Shown here: positions 1 through 13,000 of the stretch, piece after piece
How the letters are laid out: every line of letters begins with the position of its first letter
How positions within the stretch are numbered: position 1 is the first letter of the stretch
Source of the DNA: Tyto alba
Taxonomy: Eukaryota > Chordata > Aves > Strigiformes > Tytonidae
NCBI RefSeq assembly: GCF_018691265.1
Contig: NW_024881313.1
Location: forward strand, 5,168,501 to 5,232,500
Direction of reading: 5' to 3'
Length of the DNA stretch: 64,000 nucleotides
Program-made: the position numbers and the translations under genes
The notes under the pieces: generated by a model
The model's database searches: none
Told to the model about the DNA's origin: nothing
The model's input: only the letters and a program-made list of their open reading frames with translations

Positions 1-1090
1 GAACTGGTACAGGAGCCATGTATCAGAAGGGCAATGAAAAAAATGAGGAGGGAATTTCATATCATCCCATAACCCTCTTCTCCAGAGAGCTGTGGAAGTG
101 GAAATGGCCTTCAGCTGGTCCAAGGAAGGCACAGAGGCTTTTGTTCTCTCCACCTGGATGGTCCTCATCAACTTCTCGTACAACTAATGTTGGAACAAGA
201 GGATCATAAGGTACATGTGCACCTCCTGTTGATGGTTCATACTCCTCAGTGGGTATCTCTGCTTTCCATGTGGCTGGGGGAAAATGTAAGGCACCTACTC
301 CAGATTCCATGGGTGTATGAATGTGTGAGGAGTGGGGCAGGTTGCTAAAATAAGTTCTTGGCTTCCTCTCTGCCTAACCTCAAGAGTCAAGGACTTTCAT
401 GGGCACCAGTCCATCCAAAAGCATGGCATTATTCTTTCTTTCTCCTTCACAGTCCCCTGCTTGGAGAGCATGTGAGATCATAGGGGATCCTAAGATTGTC
501 AGATCCACATGGGGATTTCTGTGGAGGTAGTGGGAAAGGGACCCCACAACCAGAACACTTAAATAAGGTGATAGACTGGCTACAGAGACTAGTCTGCTTC
601 CAGTGAGATCTCCAGTCTTCCTCAAAAGAGGGAAGGCGATTATGGGAAGAGAGATGTCCCAGTCCTGGGCCATGACAGAGCCCCCCTTTCTCCTCTCAGA
701 CATAGGACAAAGCTGTCCTGCTACACAGCTAATCCAGCCTTGGGACATGACCTATGGCCTGAAGAAACCTGGGTTACCCAAAGCTGCCTAATGACAGCTG
801 CTCTTCCTATTCTGGGATGCTTATGTCCGCTACAAATACGAATAGGAAGGTGAAGTAGAGGTCATGTCGGAAAACGGCATCACCAACATCCCTTAAAAGA
901 TGTATCCAGGTCCTGGCTTGCTTTGAACAAGTCCTCTCAATATATCTCTCTCTCTTCAGCTACTCTGGTGATCTTGAAGGGATTTTTCCTAACAGCTGCA
1001 CATGCCGATTTTCCACAGTTCAGAAGAGTTCCTATGTCTGGAAGTCAATATGCCAGCCGTTAATATATGGCATGCTTTTACTGTGAATTC
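1..1090 (-). other. Degenerate coding-like segment of unknown origin
   Basis: No known gene was recognised. On the minus strand one reading frame from about 748 down to 62 (about 229 codons) is interrupted only by two closely spaced stops, TGA and TAG, near 370-380, where about ten stops would be expected by chance. A second minus-strand frame, ending at a stop at 808-810, is open across about 810-960 and reads as a plausible protein (it includes the stretch LLRDVGDAVFRHDLYFTF) but sits in a different phase. The plus strand also has an open frame of about 75 codons without ATG at 859-1083. The pattern fits a decayed coding element such as a retroelement or retrocopied gene, or chance. No catalytic motif, LTR, target-site duplication or poly(A) tail was seen, so no family is assigned. 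Confidence 0.2.
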
Positions 1091-2832
1091 ATGAAGTATC
1101 ACTGCAATTAAATTTCCCTGTTAATGACATGATTTATTAATGAAAGAAGGTTCAACTTGAAGCTCTTGAAAATGAAAATAGGGTTGATTCTCCTTCACAG
1201 TATCATAAAATTCATGTTAGATACAGATTTTGAATGACATTTTAAAGTACTGCCATGCCAAGGAACCTAGTAGGGAGAATGCTCTTTTGTGCTCTCATTT
1301 GCCCTTTTCCAGAGAACTCACACAAAGAAATAAGGGGAAGACAGATAAACAGCAAAAAAAACCACCCCGAAACAGACAAAAACCAAACCCAACACAAGAT
1401 AAAGCCAAAAACGTCCCGATAAGGAAAATCACAGAAGTCTTCTGACTGCTTTGTTTTGAGTCCTCTCAGAAGGAAGATAGCGTTGAGATGTAAAAAGCTT
1501 TTCCTGTGCAGGTTGAAAGGCTCTCAGAGAAGGCTAAAGAATAGCACTGCAGCACATGCCACAGAAGCAGTACTTGCCTCATACAGTGTAAAAGTGCATT
1601 AGTATGGGGCTCAGATGATGGTCTAGTGGCCTTTTCCATTCATTCATGACAGGTGCCCTCCAAAAAGACCTTGGTATAAATAATAACTAAGCCAATCAAA
1701 CAAACAAACTTCAAGTAACTGCTACTTCAGTGATATCTGTAATCCGAAGAGTTTGCTTTATGTTAACAGACTCCATATGGTTGCTGAAGTTCTCTATTTG
1801 CTATATATGCTATATGCTGTTGTTGTTGTTTGTGTTTTATTTTTTTTTTCTCTTTAATAAAATGCTCTAAATATTTGCTGTTGGAAGAGAACAACGCTAT
1901 GGGAGGCTCTGAAGTGATATTCATAAGAACTGCGAACACTGACTAATTGATTAACCAAGAGTTCTTGAAGAGAATGATTTGATTAGGGTAATTTATAGAG
2001 ATTGTATCTTTTGTCATCATTTGTCTTTGAAAACATAGAAGAAAACTGCTTCCAAGTGCATGTAGCCGCTGGCATGAGAGATGGTGTGCACTACATCATC
2101 AGTTACAGCAGACTGCTCAATTTTGTACCTTTCCAGCTAGTCAAATATCCAATAACAACACACACACACGCACGCACGCACACACACAAAAGTGCTTTAG
2201 CTCTTTGCACTCGAAACTTTTCCAACATGGGCTTAGAAAAATATTTGGGGTTGTTCACTGCTCTGCTCTCTGTAGCATAAACATTTATTTAAATGGGGCT
2301 GTCTTTTCAGTAATGAAGAATGAAGGAAAAACAATGGTCTGATTTTGACAAATTAACTTGTGATTTGGAGAGTCAGTGAAGCAGGGAAGAGACATTCCTA
2401 ACTATACTAATTAAATGAGCTTGCAACATTTATTTTAATGCAATGGAACCAGCCATATGAAGATGAACATTTTAATTTATTTTGCGGTGACATTATGAAA
2501 AATTTCTCTGCTGCAGATTATCTACAAAAACAAATCTCATCAGCATCTAGGTTTGTGCATGAAATTTACATCTCTCACATAAGTTTGACCTTCCCCTGCG
2601 AAAACAAATGGAATGTGCTAAGTTAAAAAGTTTCTGCAAAGGTTGTCTTCCCATTGATGTGGTGGTTTATGTTCAAATTACCTCTGTGAAAAACACATCC
2701 ATTTTTCATGGTGCAGTGTAGATGAAAAATTCTGAATCCGTTCTAAAGGGAATGCAAATATAGCTCATTAGTTCAAAAACATTTTTCATGAACGACTGCT
2801 GAGTATTTTCAGGCAGATGAGAATGTGCAGTT
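1091..2832. other. Non-coding DNA, nothing recognised
   Basis: AT-rich sequence with stops in all frames at the usual density. It contains a short TGT triplet run near 1816-1831, an A-rich/CCAAACCC tract at 1354-1394 and the CA microsatellite listed separately. Short open frames at 2002-2280 and 2438-2626 have no recognisable domain and no clear splice context. Confidence 0.6.
2158..2188. repeat. (AC)n microsatellite with ACGC interruptions
   Basis: About 31 bases of alternating AC, with an internal block in which the unit becomes ACGC. Simple dinucleotide repeat, likely polymorphic in length. Confidence 0.95.
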
Positions 2833-2985
2833 TCAGCCAAGAATGAGCACCACATGTCCTACTAATTGTTTTTTAAACTTGTTCCTTGCCTCTATGGCAT
2901 TCAGTAAGTCTAGAAAGTGAGAAGATTCCTGGCGAAAAAAATTATAGGTATCCTCACATAGCATATATTGGGTCTTTTCAATATA
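2833..2985 (-). other. Possible terminal coding exon, unidentified
   Basis: Read on the minus strand, a T-rich tract ending in CATACTGCACAG gives a good 3' splice site with the first exon base at 2985. It is followed in phase 0 by 50 codons and a TGA stop at 2833-2835. The peptide has a balanced amphipathic composition, for example SSHFLDLLNAIEARNKFKK, but I do not recognise the family. The open frame also extends upstream of the splice site to about 3054. There is no obvious poly(A) signal directly downstream. It could equally be a chance open frame in AT-rich DNA. Confidence 0.15.
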
Positions 2986-3059
2986 CTGTGCAGTATGAGG
3001 AAAAAAAATAGGAGCATTAGCTTTCAGATGGGTAATATTGTTATATTCAGGCACATGAC

Positions 3060-4595
3060 ATTTCTCTCCTTGGAGTTTTTCAGGTTTTAGTAATGAGTAG
3101 GAATATTATTTATGGAGTGCCATCAGCAGAGAACGTTGTCCTAAGTTTCATATCAGTGGCGACATTATGGAGCTGCTGTCAGTAGGAGCTGCAGGAATTC
3201 ATTGGGTTTTGGTTTTTTAACTAGGTTGAGTAGCAGTAAGATATTTTCACTGTTTAAAATTATGTTTAAGAAGGTGCTTTAGTCAGGATATTCCTCTCCT
3301 CTGCAGGCCTCCCAAAGGTTTGCTTTGAGATGACCTTAAAAAGCAAGTGATTTGAGCAGTAAGTCAGGCTTCCAACCTTCCCTCCATGAGCCTGAAAGCT
3401 GGAACAATGAAAAACTTCCAAAAAATGATATTATTTAGGAATTATCTGGCTTTGGGGTCTGGCCACTCGTTGTATATATTGTGTCTCTGAGTGGTGGTCC
3501 TCCATGTGCGATGCACAGCCACCATCTCCTGCTCACCCCTGTGGAGGAGGACGACTCTCCATGGGGCCTATCCCCAGCCAGACCCATCTTAACAGGTCAG
3601 GCTGGTCTTTTTACCCAGTCACCCGGGGCCCAGGAGGCGAGCTGCCCTGTCAGGGGCTGGCAGGGGTGCTGGGGTGACTCAAGCACAGCTCCAGCCAAGC
3701 CAAAACTGGCAGGGCATCCTTTGGATGAGCTCCTCTTCACCTGGGTAACTCTGCAGCCCTTGTTCTCAGCTTCAGACAGTGCAGACCTCCTGTGCTTTCC
3801 AAAATTTCTGCTGCTTAACAGACTGTAGATATTTATCTTTTATCTTGGCCCCTTATTTGTTATCTTTGGAGCATGGGATCAGCTTTTCAGGCTAGTTACA
3901 AAGAAACCCAAGCCAGTTGTCATGAATTAGGGTTTCCTACACCTGATAACTCCCTTTCTTTCTGCCTCTTGCCTGGCACCCATGGACCCTTCTGCATAAG
4001 GGCTTTTCCCCATCAAAGGCTCAGCAAAACCTGGCATGCTGTGAATCATTTCGCCCATCTGTGAACTGCAGCCACCTCTGGACTGAGCTGTGCAAATCTT
4101 CTGCCCTTGCACAGAAAAGCTTGAAATGGGACGAATGCAGACTTTCACCCAGCTGAAACCACGGAGGGATTTTAGACAGGAAAGAAATTATCACTGAAAG
4201 TTGAGTTGGAATTTAACCGTAACAGTAGTATTAACATCATTAATCCAATGTTATGGGAGTCTCAATGACAGTCAAGTATGGAAACTTAAACCGTTGATGG
4301 TAAAAAGCCTGTTGCCCAAGATCATAACCCTTTTTTTTCACCTGAAAAGCAGTGCTGTGCTCCCTAAATGTTTGCTAAACACTTGTTCATTACCATTTGT
4401 TCAAGATGGAAAACCACGAGGCACTGAATAACTAACAACACAGTCCTGTAAACTTATTAATGTTTTGCTGACAAATGTCATGCTACCATTTTTTTCTTGA
4501 CTTGGAATGTTGGTCACTGCTTTTCTATTTAGGTCTTCCAGTATACATTTTTTTTGGTGGCCAATCTTAGAAAGAATTCTCAAATTATAATTTCA
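3060..4595. other. Non-coding DNA, nothing recognised
   Basis: Mixed-composition sequence with a modestly GC-richer patch at about 3480-3760. The open frames here (for example 3481-3828 on the plus strand) are low-complexity, Pro/Ser/Gly-rich readings with no recognisable motif. Confidence 0.55.
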
Positions 4596-4599
4596 GGTG

Positions 4600-4845
4600 T
4601 TAAAGCTTCTTCACCAGAACAAAAATATCTTCCCAGTCATACACGGGAATGTCACCTCCAGCACGTACCTCTTTCAGGACTGCCATAGCACTGTTATAGT
4701 GGGATGCTTCACAGCCCCTCCTCACACCAGCAATAGTCTGTTTACGTGGTCCATACAGAGCTAAAACTGCCCGGCTTGCTGAAATAAGGGAGATGTTCCT
4801 GTGCTTCAAAACAAGAGATAGGGAACAATTTTCTACAGATTTCAT
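4600..4845 (-). other. Possible internal exon (4669-4778) inside an 81-codon open frame
   Basis: On the minus strand the frame 4845-4600 is open for 81 codons. Inside it lie a canonical acceptor (TCCCTTATTTCAG, first exon base 4778) and a canonical donor (GAAAGAG followed by GTACGT, last exon base 4669), defining a 110-base exon with correct grammar at both ends. The peptide across it includes LALYGPRKQTIAGVRRGCEA. I do not recognise the protein. The frame stays open past the donor to a TAA at 4600-4602, so an unspliced reading is also possible. Without homology or transcript support this remains a pseudo-exon candidate. Confidence 0.2.
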
Positions 4846-4849
4846 GGCA

Positions 4850-7800
4850 TCTGCCCATAAAACAAAAGAGCCAGGACCTGAAATCGAGCCTCTATGCAGG
4901 CTCCATGGCTACAGGGCCACAACACAGCTGTGATTTCACTTGCATCAAGGAAAACTCCCACAAGAAATTGATTCCACGTATTTCCTGAGAATATGAGAAA
5001 ATGCCCTGGATAGCATAAACACACAGACTAAGATTCACTTTAGCTCTTGAAAGGTTAGTGTTAGTCCTCAAGCAGGGGCAAATGTGAGGTCGAGTAATTT
5101 GCAGTGTTGAAGGAAAGTAGAGGTTTTATACAGATTCAGAGAGGTGATGGTCAGCCTCTCTGTTGAATATACACTGTGGCACTCAATAACTCTGCCTCTA
5201 AAAGTGATCGGGCAGTAGTTACACTCAGAAATAATGAAGCTACCACAATGTCCATTGGCCCCAATGGAAGAGCTAGCCAAAGAAACAAACCTTCAAGACA
5301 GCTAAAGCAACATGAAAACTGCCAGTGTATCATCTGAGAGGACAGAGAGGAGTAACTTCTTCCAGTGTGATGGATTTTTTTGACTGAGGTTGTTTCTCTG
5401 ATCTTGAAATATGGAAGTATTTTATCATCACTGAGACTTACTGATCTCTCCTAAAACAGTCAACAGCCAAGCTCTTGCTCACAAAACTGTAATTTCCAGC
5501 CATGCTTACATTCAACTAAAAACACCAATGCACTGAGAAGGACTCATAGGACCAAACTCATCCACAGAAGTACTTTTATGAAGCTACGACTCCACAAGCG
5601 GTGAATCTGTCCCATTTTTTTCAGTATGCCATTTACAAGCAATGAAGGCTGCTGTAATGCTTCCCATGAGATCCCAGATGAGAGAAAAAGATGATGCATT
5701 TATACAAAAGCTAGCACATAGACCTTCAAAAGGAACTTTTGACAATTTGCTTTTGACTCCAAAGTAATGTACAAAAAGTCATTGCTCTTTCTGAGCTCAT
5801 ATATGTCTTGTGTTTCTGTTGAGGAATCATTTCTCTTCATTCACCTTTTTACTCTGTTTAGGCAACCAGATTAATGTTGTGTGCCTGGACTGGGTGCTTT
5901 TCTGGCTTTCATGCTGTGAAGATAGCAGCTCGAATAATGGCAGGAATCCATCCAAATGGGGAGAGGTTTTATTTCTCACCAGTCTTCCTGACCCCTCTAG
6001 AAGCCACATTTCTTCCCCTTTCTTTGTCCCCTCTTCCCCTTTTCCTTCTCTTATTCCAATTACCCTTTAGCTAAGAAGCATCCAATGATATTACTGTCAC
6101 CTTCTGCCATCTATAAAGAGCAGCCAGTTGCTTTCATCCTGGTAAACATTTATATTAGACCGAGGAAAACAGGGAGCAACCCAGTGATGCTTTCTCATGA
6201 GACATTAATCTATGTGTGCTTCTTCTGTAGGAGCTGAAGCCCACTGTTCCTGTGGAAAATGCTAAACAGTCCCCAGATGATAAAGATTGGCCTTAATGGT
6301 TCGCCAGCCATCCTCCTTGGTGACCCCTTGCAGGAGGCATAGCTAGCAAACAGACAAGGTGGTCAGGATACTGGGGGTTACCATGTGCTCCTGGCTGCCT
6401 TGGGAAACCTTCTAGCCCACCCAGGGCCATGCAAAAGTTAGGAGAGTCTTGAGTTTCTGCCTGTGGTGACAAATCTCTGAAGACCTCCAGTTATGACCAT
6501 GGTGTTGCTAGTTCTATCTTTTTTCTGAACTTAAGTGACAAGTGACTCTCTTCTGCTGAAGTTAAGCTGGCTGTAAATCCCCATTCAGTTGGAGATGCCA
6601 AACTGGGACAACGCTGGCTTCACACTGGCTAATGGAAAGTGGTGTGTCTGGTCTGGGGGATGGATTTGAGATTCTCCTGGGTCTGGCTACAACTCTTTCC
6701 TTTTCACACTCTTGATACTTTGACTTGCACTAATAGCTGAATGGCTCCAGTATCAACCTGTGAGTTTTTTTCCACAAGATGCTAGTCTTTGGATAGCAGG
6801 AGTGCCATAAATGAAAGCTAACAGACAGATATGAAAATAAGTTTTCTCCCTCTCCCTTTCTCTTTGTCTCTCTGTCCTTTACTGCAGTATCAGTTTGCAG
6901 GAGATTAATTTTATGTAAAGTTTTGCATTTCAGATTGTGATCAGCATTTTTTTTTCCTTGGTTGGCTCTGAGAAAACATATATTCAAGTTTGAGAATTCA
7001 TCATGTCTGATTAATGATGTGTATATAGAGCTTCCTGTATCATCTTCCTTCTTTTGGTCTTTTTTATTCAGTTGTTTGCTGTACTCCAACCCTGCGGATA
7101 GATGGTTCTGCAGTGATAAATGTAAAGTTTGCATAAGCCATGTAACAGCAGGACAGCCTATTATCACTGTACATTTTCCATGGCTGTGCAAACCTCTGTA
7201 GGCTATTTTATTGCTAATAGATCCACAGAGAAACAGTAGTGATTTTATGACTCTTTTTAAAATGGAAATTCATGTTTGAGAAATACAACTGGGAGGAAAC
7301 AGATGTAAACCACTTAAGCATTTGCAGAAAATTGAGATGCACACTCTTATTTACAGACCCACATCGCCTCCATCGTTTTATTTTCAAAATTAAAATAAGC
7401 AATCTGTTTGCCATGGGAAATGAGGAACTGTAAACTTGTTGTTTTTCCTTTACAAAGCAATGGCCAGCATCACTGTCTCTGTGCTTAATGGCATCGGAGA
7501 AAAGGGATGACAATTCCCCCCCTCCCCTAGATTTTATTGTCTATAACACGTTCCCTTTGTAATCTATGTAAGAGGTATGCAAGTGGGAAAGATTTTAGCA
7601 TAACCATGTGTCTGAATTCATATTATGTTATAAAAGCTAAAATGATTGCCCAACCTATTATAAGGTTTTACCCAAGTATTTAAAGCTATTGGAAAATCGA
7701 TTTTAAAACTTTAATAGCAAACAATTGCAAAGCATTTACAACCATGTCAGAGTGCTAGTGTGCTCATTGCTTACACCATCAGAAAATATTTCTTTCTTCT

Positions 7801-10800
7801 TTCATGCTGGTTTAGATTACTGATTTTGAGGGCCAAGCATCCCATTGGAAAATTATTATAAAATACACCTATAAGCTCTGTTCAAAATGTGAACTCATGA
7901 AATCACCTGACTAAAAAAGACAGCATTTAACATTTATTAGTTATAATAATACTTTGTGCCAATCTACAGCCCTGCATCCATGAAGACTGGAGCTGTACAG
8001 CCTCTTATTCCTATCTGAAGAAAGGGGTGTTATATATACTTTATAAATACAGGGACACAGAGCTTTATGATGGCTTGGATATATGTCACGGCACTGCTGA
8101 GGCTGAAGGTTGGAAGAGCACCTAGTCAGTCCTCTACTCCTCAGTGGTCACCACCACACATACTTTTTTCAGCCATGTATTTCTGATTTATTTCTTGTTT
8201 TTCAGGAAAGTAAAAGGGGGCTGCAGTGTTAAAGTACTTAAATAGGACTCACAATATGCTATCACATCTGAAGAAGGCCACTGAGCAGTGTAAAAAGCTC
8301 TACATTCAACAACGTCTGATGTGGGGAATGTGGAAAAAAAAAAAGCCTAACTTAAGCATCAACTGGTAAATGAAGAGATAGAAAATTCCCTCCTCTTAGG
8401 TACTGGCATACTGACTGTTATATGAGGACTGTGTCTCATAGGTAACAATCTTAGCAATGCCCTGTGACAGCCAGGTGTATACCTGCAATTACGCTTCCCT
8501 ACAGCAATAGCTCCACACCCTGGGAGGAGGGAATTGAAAATGCCTCCTGGTCACAACTCCCTGCTGAAAACTGGCCACAAAGCTCAGATGAAGCCAGGTC
8601 CTTCTCTGCAGCCACTCTGGTAGTCACCTGGACACTGTTTTCTTAAGAAGACCTTGAAATTGTGGTGAGGCAGCTGGGAAGAAGGTGGGGGACATCACTG
8701 AGATGCCCCACTTATGGCATCTTTCTGTGCCATAAGAAGAAGAAAAGGAAAGGAGAGCTGCTTTTATTAAGGGCAATGCCACCACTGTGCCTGAATCTTG
8801 TCAGCACAGCTTGCAAGGAGGAGAGGAGCAGGAGCAGCCAGAGGGAGCAGAACTGGCAGTGTAAAATGCCCAGGGAGCAAGGACGCAAGCTCTCAGAGAG
8901 CAGACTGAGGAGAAAGAAAAATCAGGTGTCAGGAAAGAATGGCCTGAGGAAGTGGGGAAGCAAAACAGCTGGGATGGGAGAGCAACCATAAAGAGCAAAG
9001 CCAGACACTAATTCCACTTTTGGGAGGAAAGACTAAGACACATATTGCATTAAAGAGAGCTAACACCACAGACTGCCTTCCCTAATGTTATTCTTCCATG
9101 CAAGCGGTTTCCATAGCGATGTCGCTTGATTGCAAGCGAGAGAGGAGATGGCCACAAGGCAATCTCTACTAGGATGCTGTTCACACCGTGAAAAAGCACG
9201 AGACCTCAAATCACTTCAAGAACAAACCCTGCACTGCAGTTGCTCAGTCCCTGAAGCGTGGCTGGGAAGGGAAGGGAAGGGTCGAGCAGGCGTGTCCTAC
9301 CCCTGGGTAGAGCAAGGAGACTTTCCCTCTCCAGCCTGGGAAGCCTGCAGAAAGCAAAACCTCTCGCTGACCCCACTACATCTGCCACCAACGGGCCTGC
9401 TGCATCCGAGCCCTTGGGGCAACTGTTCAGAAAATGTGCTGCAGTCCTCCAGTCCATCACAAACACGTCCAGGAGTGACACTGGTAAGCTGGAAGAACCG
9501 ACAAAATTTCACACAAAAATCGAAGTGAAAGAATTCTTTCTTATACTTTCCTACACTTCACTCAACACTGATTAGTACATTAAAGAGCTTTATTGACCCC
9601 TGGCAGTTAAACAGAAAGCTTTCTTGTAGCACTGAAAGAAGGGACAGATTTTCCAACAGCTGTCTAATATCTCTGTCAACATGGAAATGAAATAGATTTA
9701 AGGACCTCGGAAAAGCATCTGAACATTTAGTGCCCAGTAATAATGAATTCCAATTTCCACTCACAGAAACTGGAATTACTCTCAGTCTGTTATACCAGTT
9801 TTCTAAATAAACATCTGGCACAATTTTATTTTTAGAAAAAAAATAATCTAAAAGCAGGCTACTAGCTGACCATCTCTTTATTTACCCAGCTACAAAGGCA
9901 CAGTGTTTGAAAAATGCTAGTGTGGACCCATGTGTCATGTTCAGACCCGCAGGGGAAAAAAGGCATAACAATAAATAGCCAAATAACAGAACAAATGAGA
10001 GTCGATTTCACTGGGATTTGTGAGACACACCGGCACCCTTCAGATCCATGTACAGCAGTGCTCAGATCAATGGACAAAGGAAAAAACATCAGTGTTTCCA
10101 TCCTCCAGCTGCACACAGCACTCCTTGTTCTTAGATCAAGGCACTGTGATAAAGAAAGATCAAGCAAACGTAGCCTGAGGACCTGTGAACAGATGTCTGC
10201 TCCTTTCCTTGGTCCATCCCAGCCTGCTACAGTTCATATCTTAAAACCAACAACAAGATTAAGCAATTATTCCCTATATGCTTGTTATTGTTGTCCAATA
10301 AAGCAGCATCTAAAATAATAGCTTTTCTCCTGCCACCCAAGGTTGTACTGCAGAAAAATGTGTTGAAACTGATTAGGTTAGAAAGATAGGTCTGTATAAA
10401 TAATTGAGGGAAGTCAACTAAGTCAAAATAACAATAGCAGAGAAAATTAACTTTCAGATAGAAAAGCTACCTGCCTATGATCTCATTTGTATATTGAAGA
10501 CTAATTCAGCAAATGAAGAATACAATTCTTGGGACAAAGCAGGTAACCCATGGATTTATGGTGATAGCTGTCACAAAAAGCAGGTCTACCCTGAGATCAA
10601 TTGGCCTTGAAAAGATTTAAATTTATTATTATTTTTATTATCATTATTATCACGGAACCATGTTAAGATTGATGCAACTTTTTTTTGGTTGTTTTGCCCT
10701 GTATGTCAGGAAGGGAGCCTAGGTTTACAGATAATGAGGGAGATACCTGAAGCAATTAAAGATTTCCTTTCATACAGTTGAAAGATGTATTTCTTTCCCT

Positions 10801-13000
10801 GAATTTCTTTTATTTTTGTCTCCTATCTGTCATCAGTTACTTTCTTCAAAACTGGCACGATGTACAGAGTAGATTTCTTCTTCAATTAATATTGCTGTAG
10901 TCATTAAAGATCATCACTTCTTTGTGCAGTCAACAACAATTTGAATGTGGAAGACTTCATGACAATCCTCCTTCTCACAGGAGAGGAAATGTCTTGGGTC
11001 AGTATCTCATTCCTACAAGGTCTCTCTTCTTGGTCTTGAAATAATATTTATAGCCCCATTTGTCTTGTCAGTACCATTCCGTCTTCACAAGAAGGAGCCA
11101 GCTCAGAGTAATCATTACCACCATGTTTTATGCAGGAGTCTACATCTAATAGCAAATACTCCTCTTGGGCTAAGTTGATGAGAGCGGTGTCGTGTCTGCT
11201 GAGCACTTCTGCTGTCTCTGCCTAGCTCAATTGGCATGGCCTATTGGTCTCCTTTTTTATTTTTACTTCAATTTTTGTATTACTATCCCAGAAATGGATA
11301 TGTTTCAAGTAATCTGACAGGTTCTCTCTCCTCGACTATTTTATTATTTTCGGGGGAAATGCATTTTGTATGGCTTCTTTGCTCATCATCATAAACACCA
11401 AAGAAGTACATTTTTCCTGGCAACTGAAGAAAGTCTGGCAGTTCTGTATTCAGGACTGAATGTAAGTTAAATAACATTGTGCTGATCCGCTGTGAAAACA
11501 AGCAAAGCATGCAAAACCTCCCCCAAAACCTGACATCTCACAGTTACAAAGTGGCTTTCCTACCAACCATTAGGTTGCAGTTGAAGGTATAGCGCATCAC
11601 TTTTAACTCTAGTAAAAATCTTTTCTTACACTTCCAGATGAGTAAATGTATGACTCCTTATAAGTAACAAAAGAATTTGTGTATTTTCCTTCACATGCAG
11701 AACCTGATTTGGGCAGTGTGTATCTGATGAACTTGCAGGTCTTGTGAGGCAGAGAAGTTACAGAGCATGTGGCTGAAGGCAAACTTTTAGGGATTTTGCA
11801 AATGGCCCAACCATATCCTCCAGGCATGAAAATGGAGAAGTAGTCCCAGAACCCTTTTATCACATAGGAAACTTGGAAAGATACAGCTAACGTGAAAAAT
11901 GTCAATAGTTATGAATATTTTTTTACATGTGGTTCCCCATCATCATCCTCACCCTGACTGCCAAGGGTGGCTATTTGGTTTGGTGAAATCTATGATCTTC
12001 GTTCCTCAGTGCTGATGGAAACTCTTGCCTAATACAAAAAAGAGATAAAGTTGACTTGAGGTAGATCTGGAGGTTAATGAAGTCCTTTACCTGCTGTTGT
12101 ATACCCCACTGCAGACTCTCCATAGTTTATCACAACCATAATGTTTTTCTTAAAGTCTTGTAGTCTTCTTTAGCTTGTAGCTTCCCCCCCCAGCTCAAGA
12201 TTTAAGTCCTTATAGTTTCAAAGGAAGGTGTGAAAATGTCAAAAAGGCAATCAAAAGTCAAAAGGCAAATAAAAGATCTGTGAATGTGTAGGTATGCTGT
12301 AAATATTAAAAGGGAATACTAAGGTATCTCTCTATTACTAGAACTGCATAAAAGGAAATTCTTGTGAGTTTAGAAACCTCAACCCTCAATTTTGGAATGC
12401 CTAGACTTGGAAATACTGTGTGCTTTCATACAGAGATTCACAGAGCACTGCATACCACAAGGCTTCCTGTATCCTGGAGGCTTAAAATATGCAAGAGCAT
12501 CCTGTTCCTATTAGATGCCCAATATTCATATCTGAAATCACATTTTGGCCACAAAAGAGAAATTAATAACCCATCACTCACCATTTTCTATGGTAATTAA
12601 GGAGTTGCACTAAACTGAGCATTGCGAATTTTCCATGTGCCAATTTGCTGCCACTTTTTAGTACACTAGCTGAGGAGTCCAGAAATCAAAGAGATGCAGC
12701 GACTTCAAACACGAATACCCAGAGCTGTGTTGTTCTGAATGAAAATGGACACAGAAATGAACGTTAACATTTTTCTCTATAGAGTCCTTCACACGGGCAT
12801 GTTTGATGCTTTCCTCTACTGGGGGCTGAAGCTGGAATTAAGTAATGAATAAACATGTCTCACTGAACAACTTTGACATTTCAACGAAGTTTACACATTA
12901 ATTAAGATAAGGTTGCTCTAGCCCCCCAAAAACAGAGTAGAAATTTGAAAGAACCTGGTGACTGAAGTATAGTATAAAAAAGCTGTATGAACACTTTGTT
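4850..13000. other. Non-coding DNA, nothing recognised
   Basis: Eight kilobases of AT-rich sequence. Open frames longer than 100 codons occur at 6730-7191 (minus), 8662-8991 (plus), 9130-9528 (plus) and 9914-10318 (plus), but they overlap frames on the opposite strand, show no domain and lack paired splice signals. A purine-rich patch lies at about 8740-8990. An AATAAA at about 10297-10302 has GT-rich sequence downstream but no gene leading into it. An ATT-rich simple repeat is listed separately. Confidence 0.55.
10620..10650. repeat. (ATT)n-like simple repeat
   Basis: Imperfect ATT/TTA triplet tract of about 30 bases. Confidence 0.8.

Noticed and set aside
8090..8160. GGTTGGAAGAGCACCTAGTC as a CR1 3' end
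   Set aside because: Similarity stops after about 20 bases with no continuation of CR1 sequence.
8662..8991. Lys/Arg-rich plus-strand frame as a nuclear protein
   Set aside because: It follows from a purine-rich patch; the opposite strand is also open and no domain is present.
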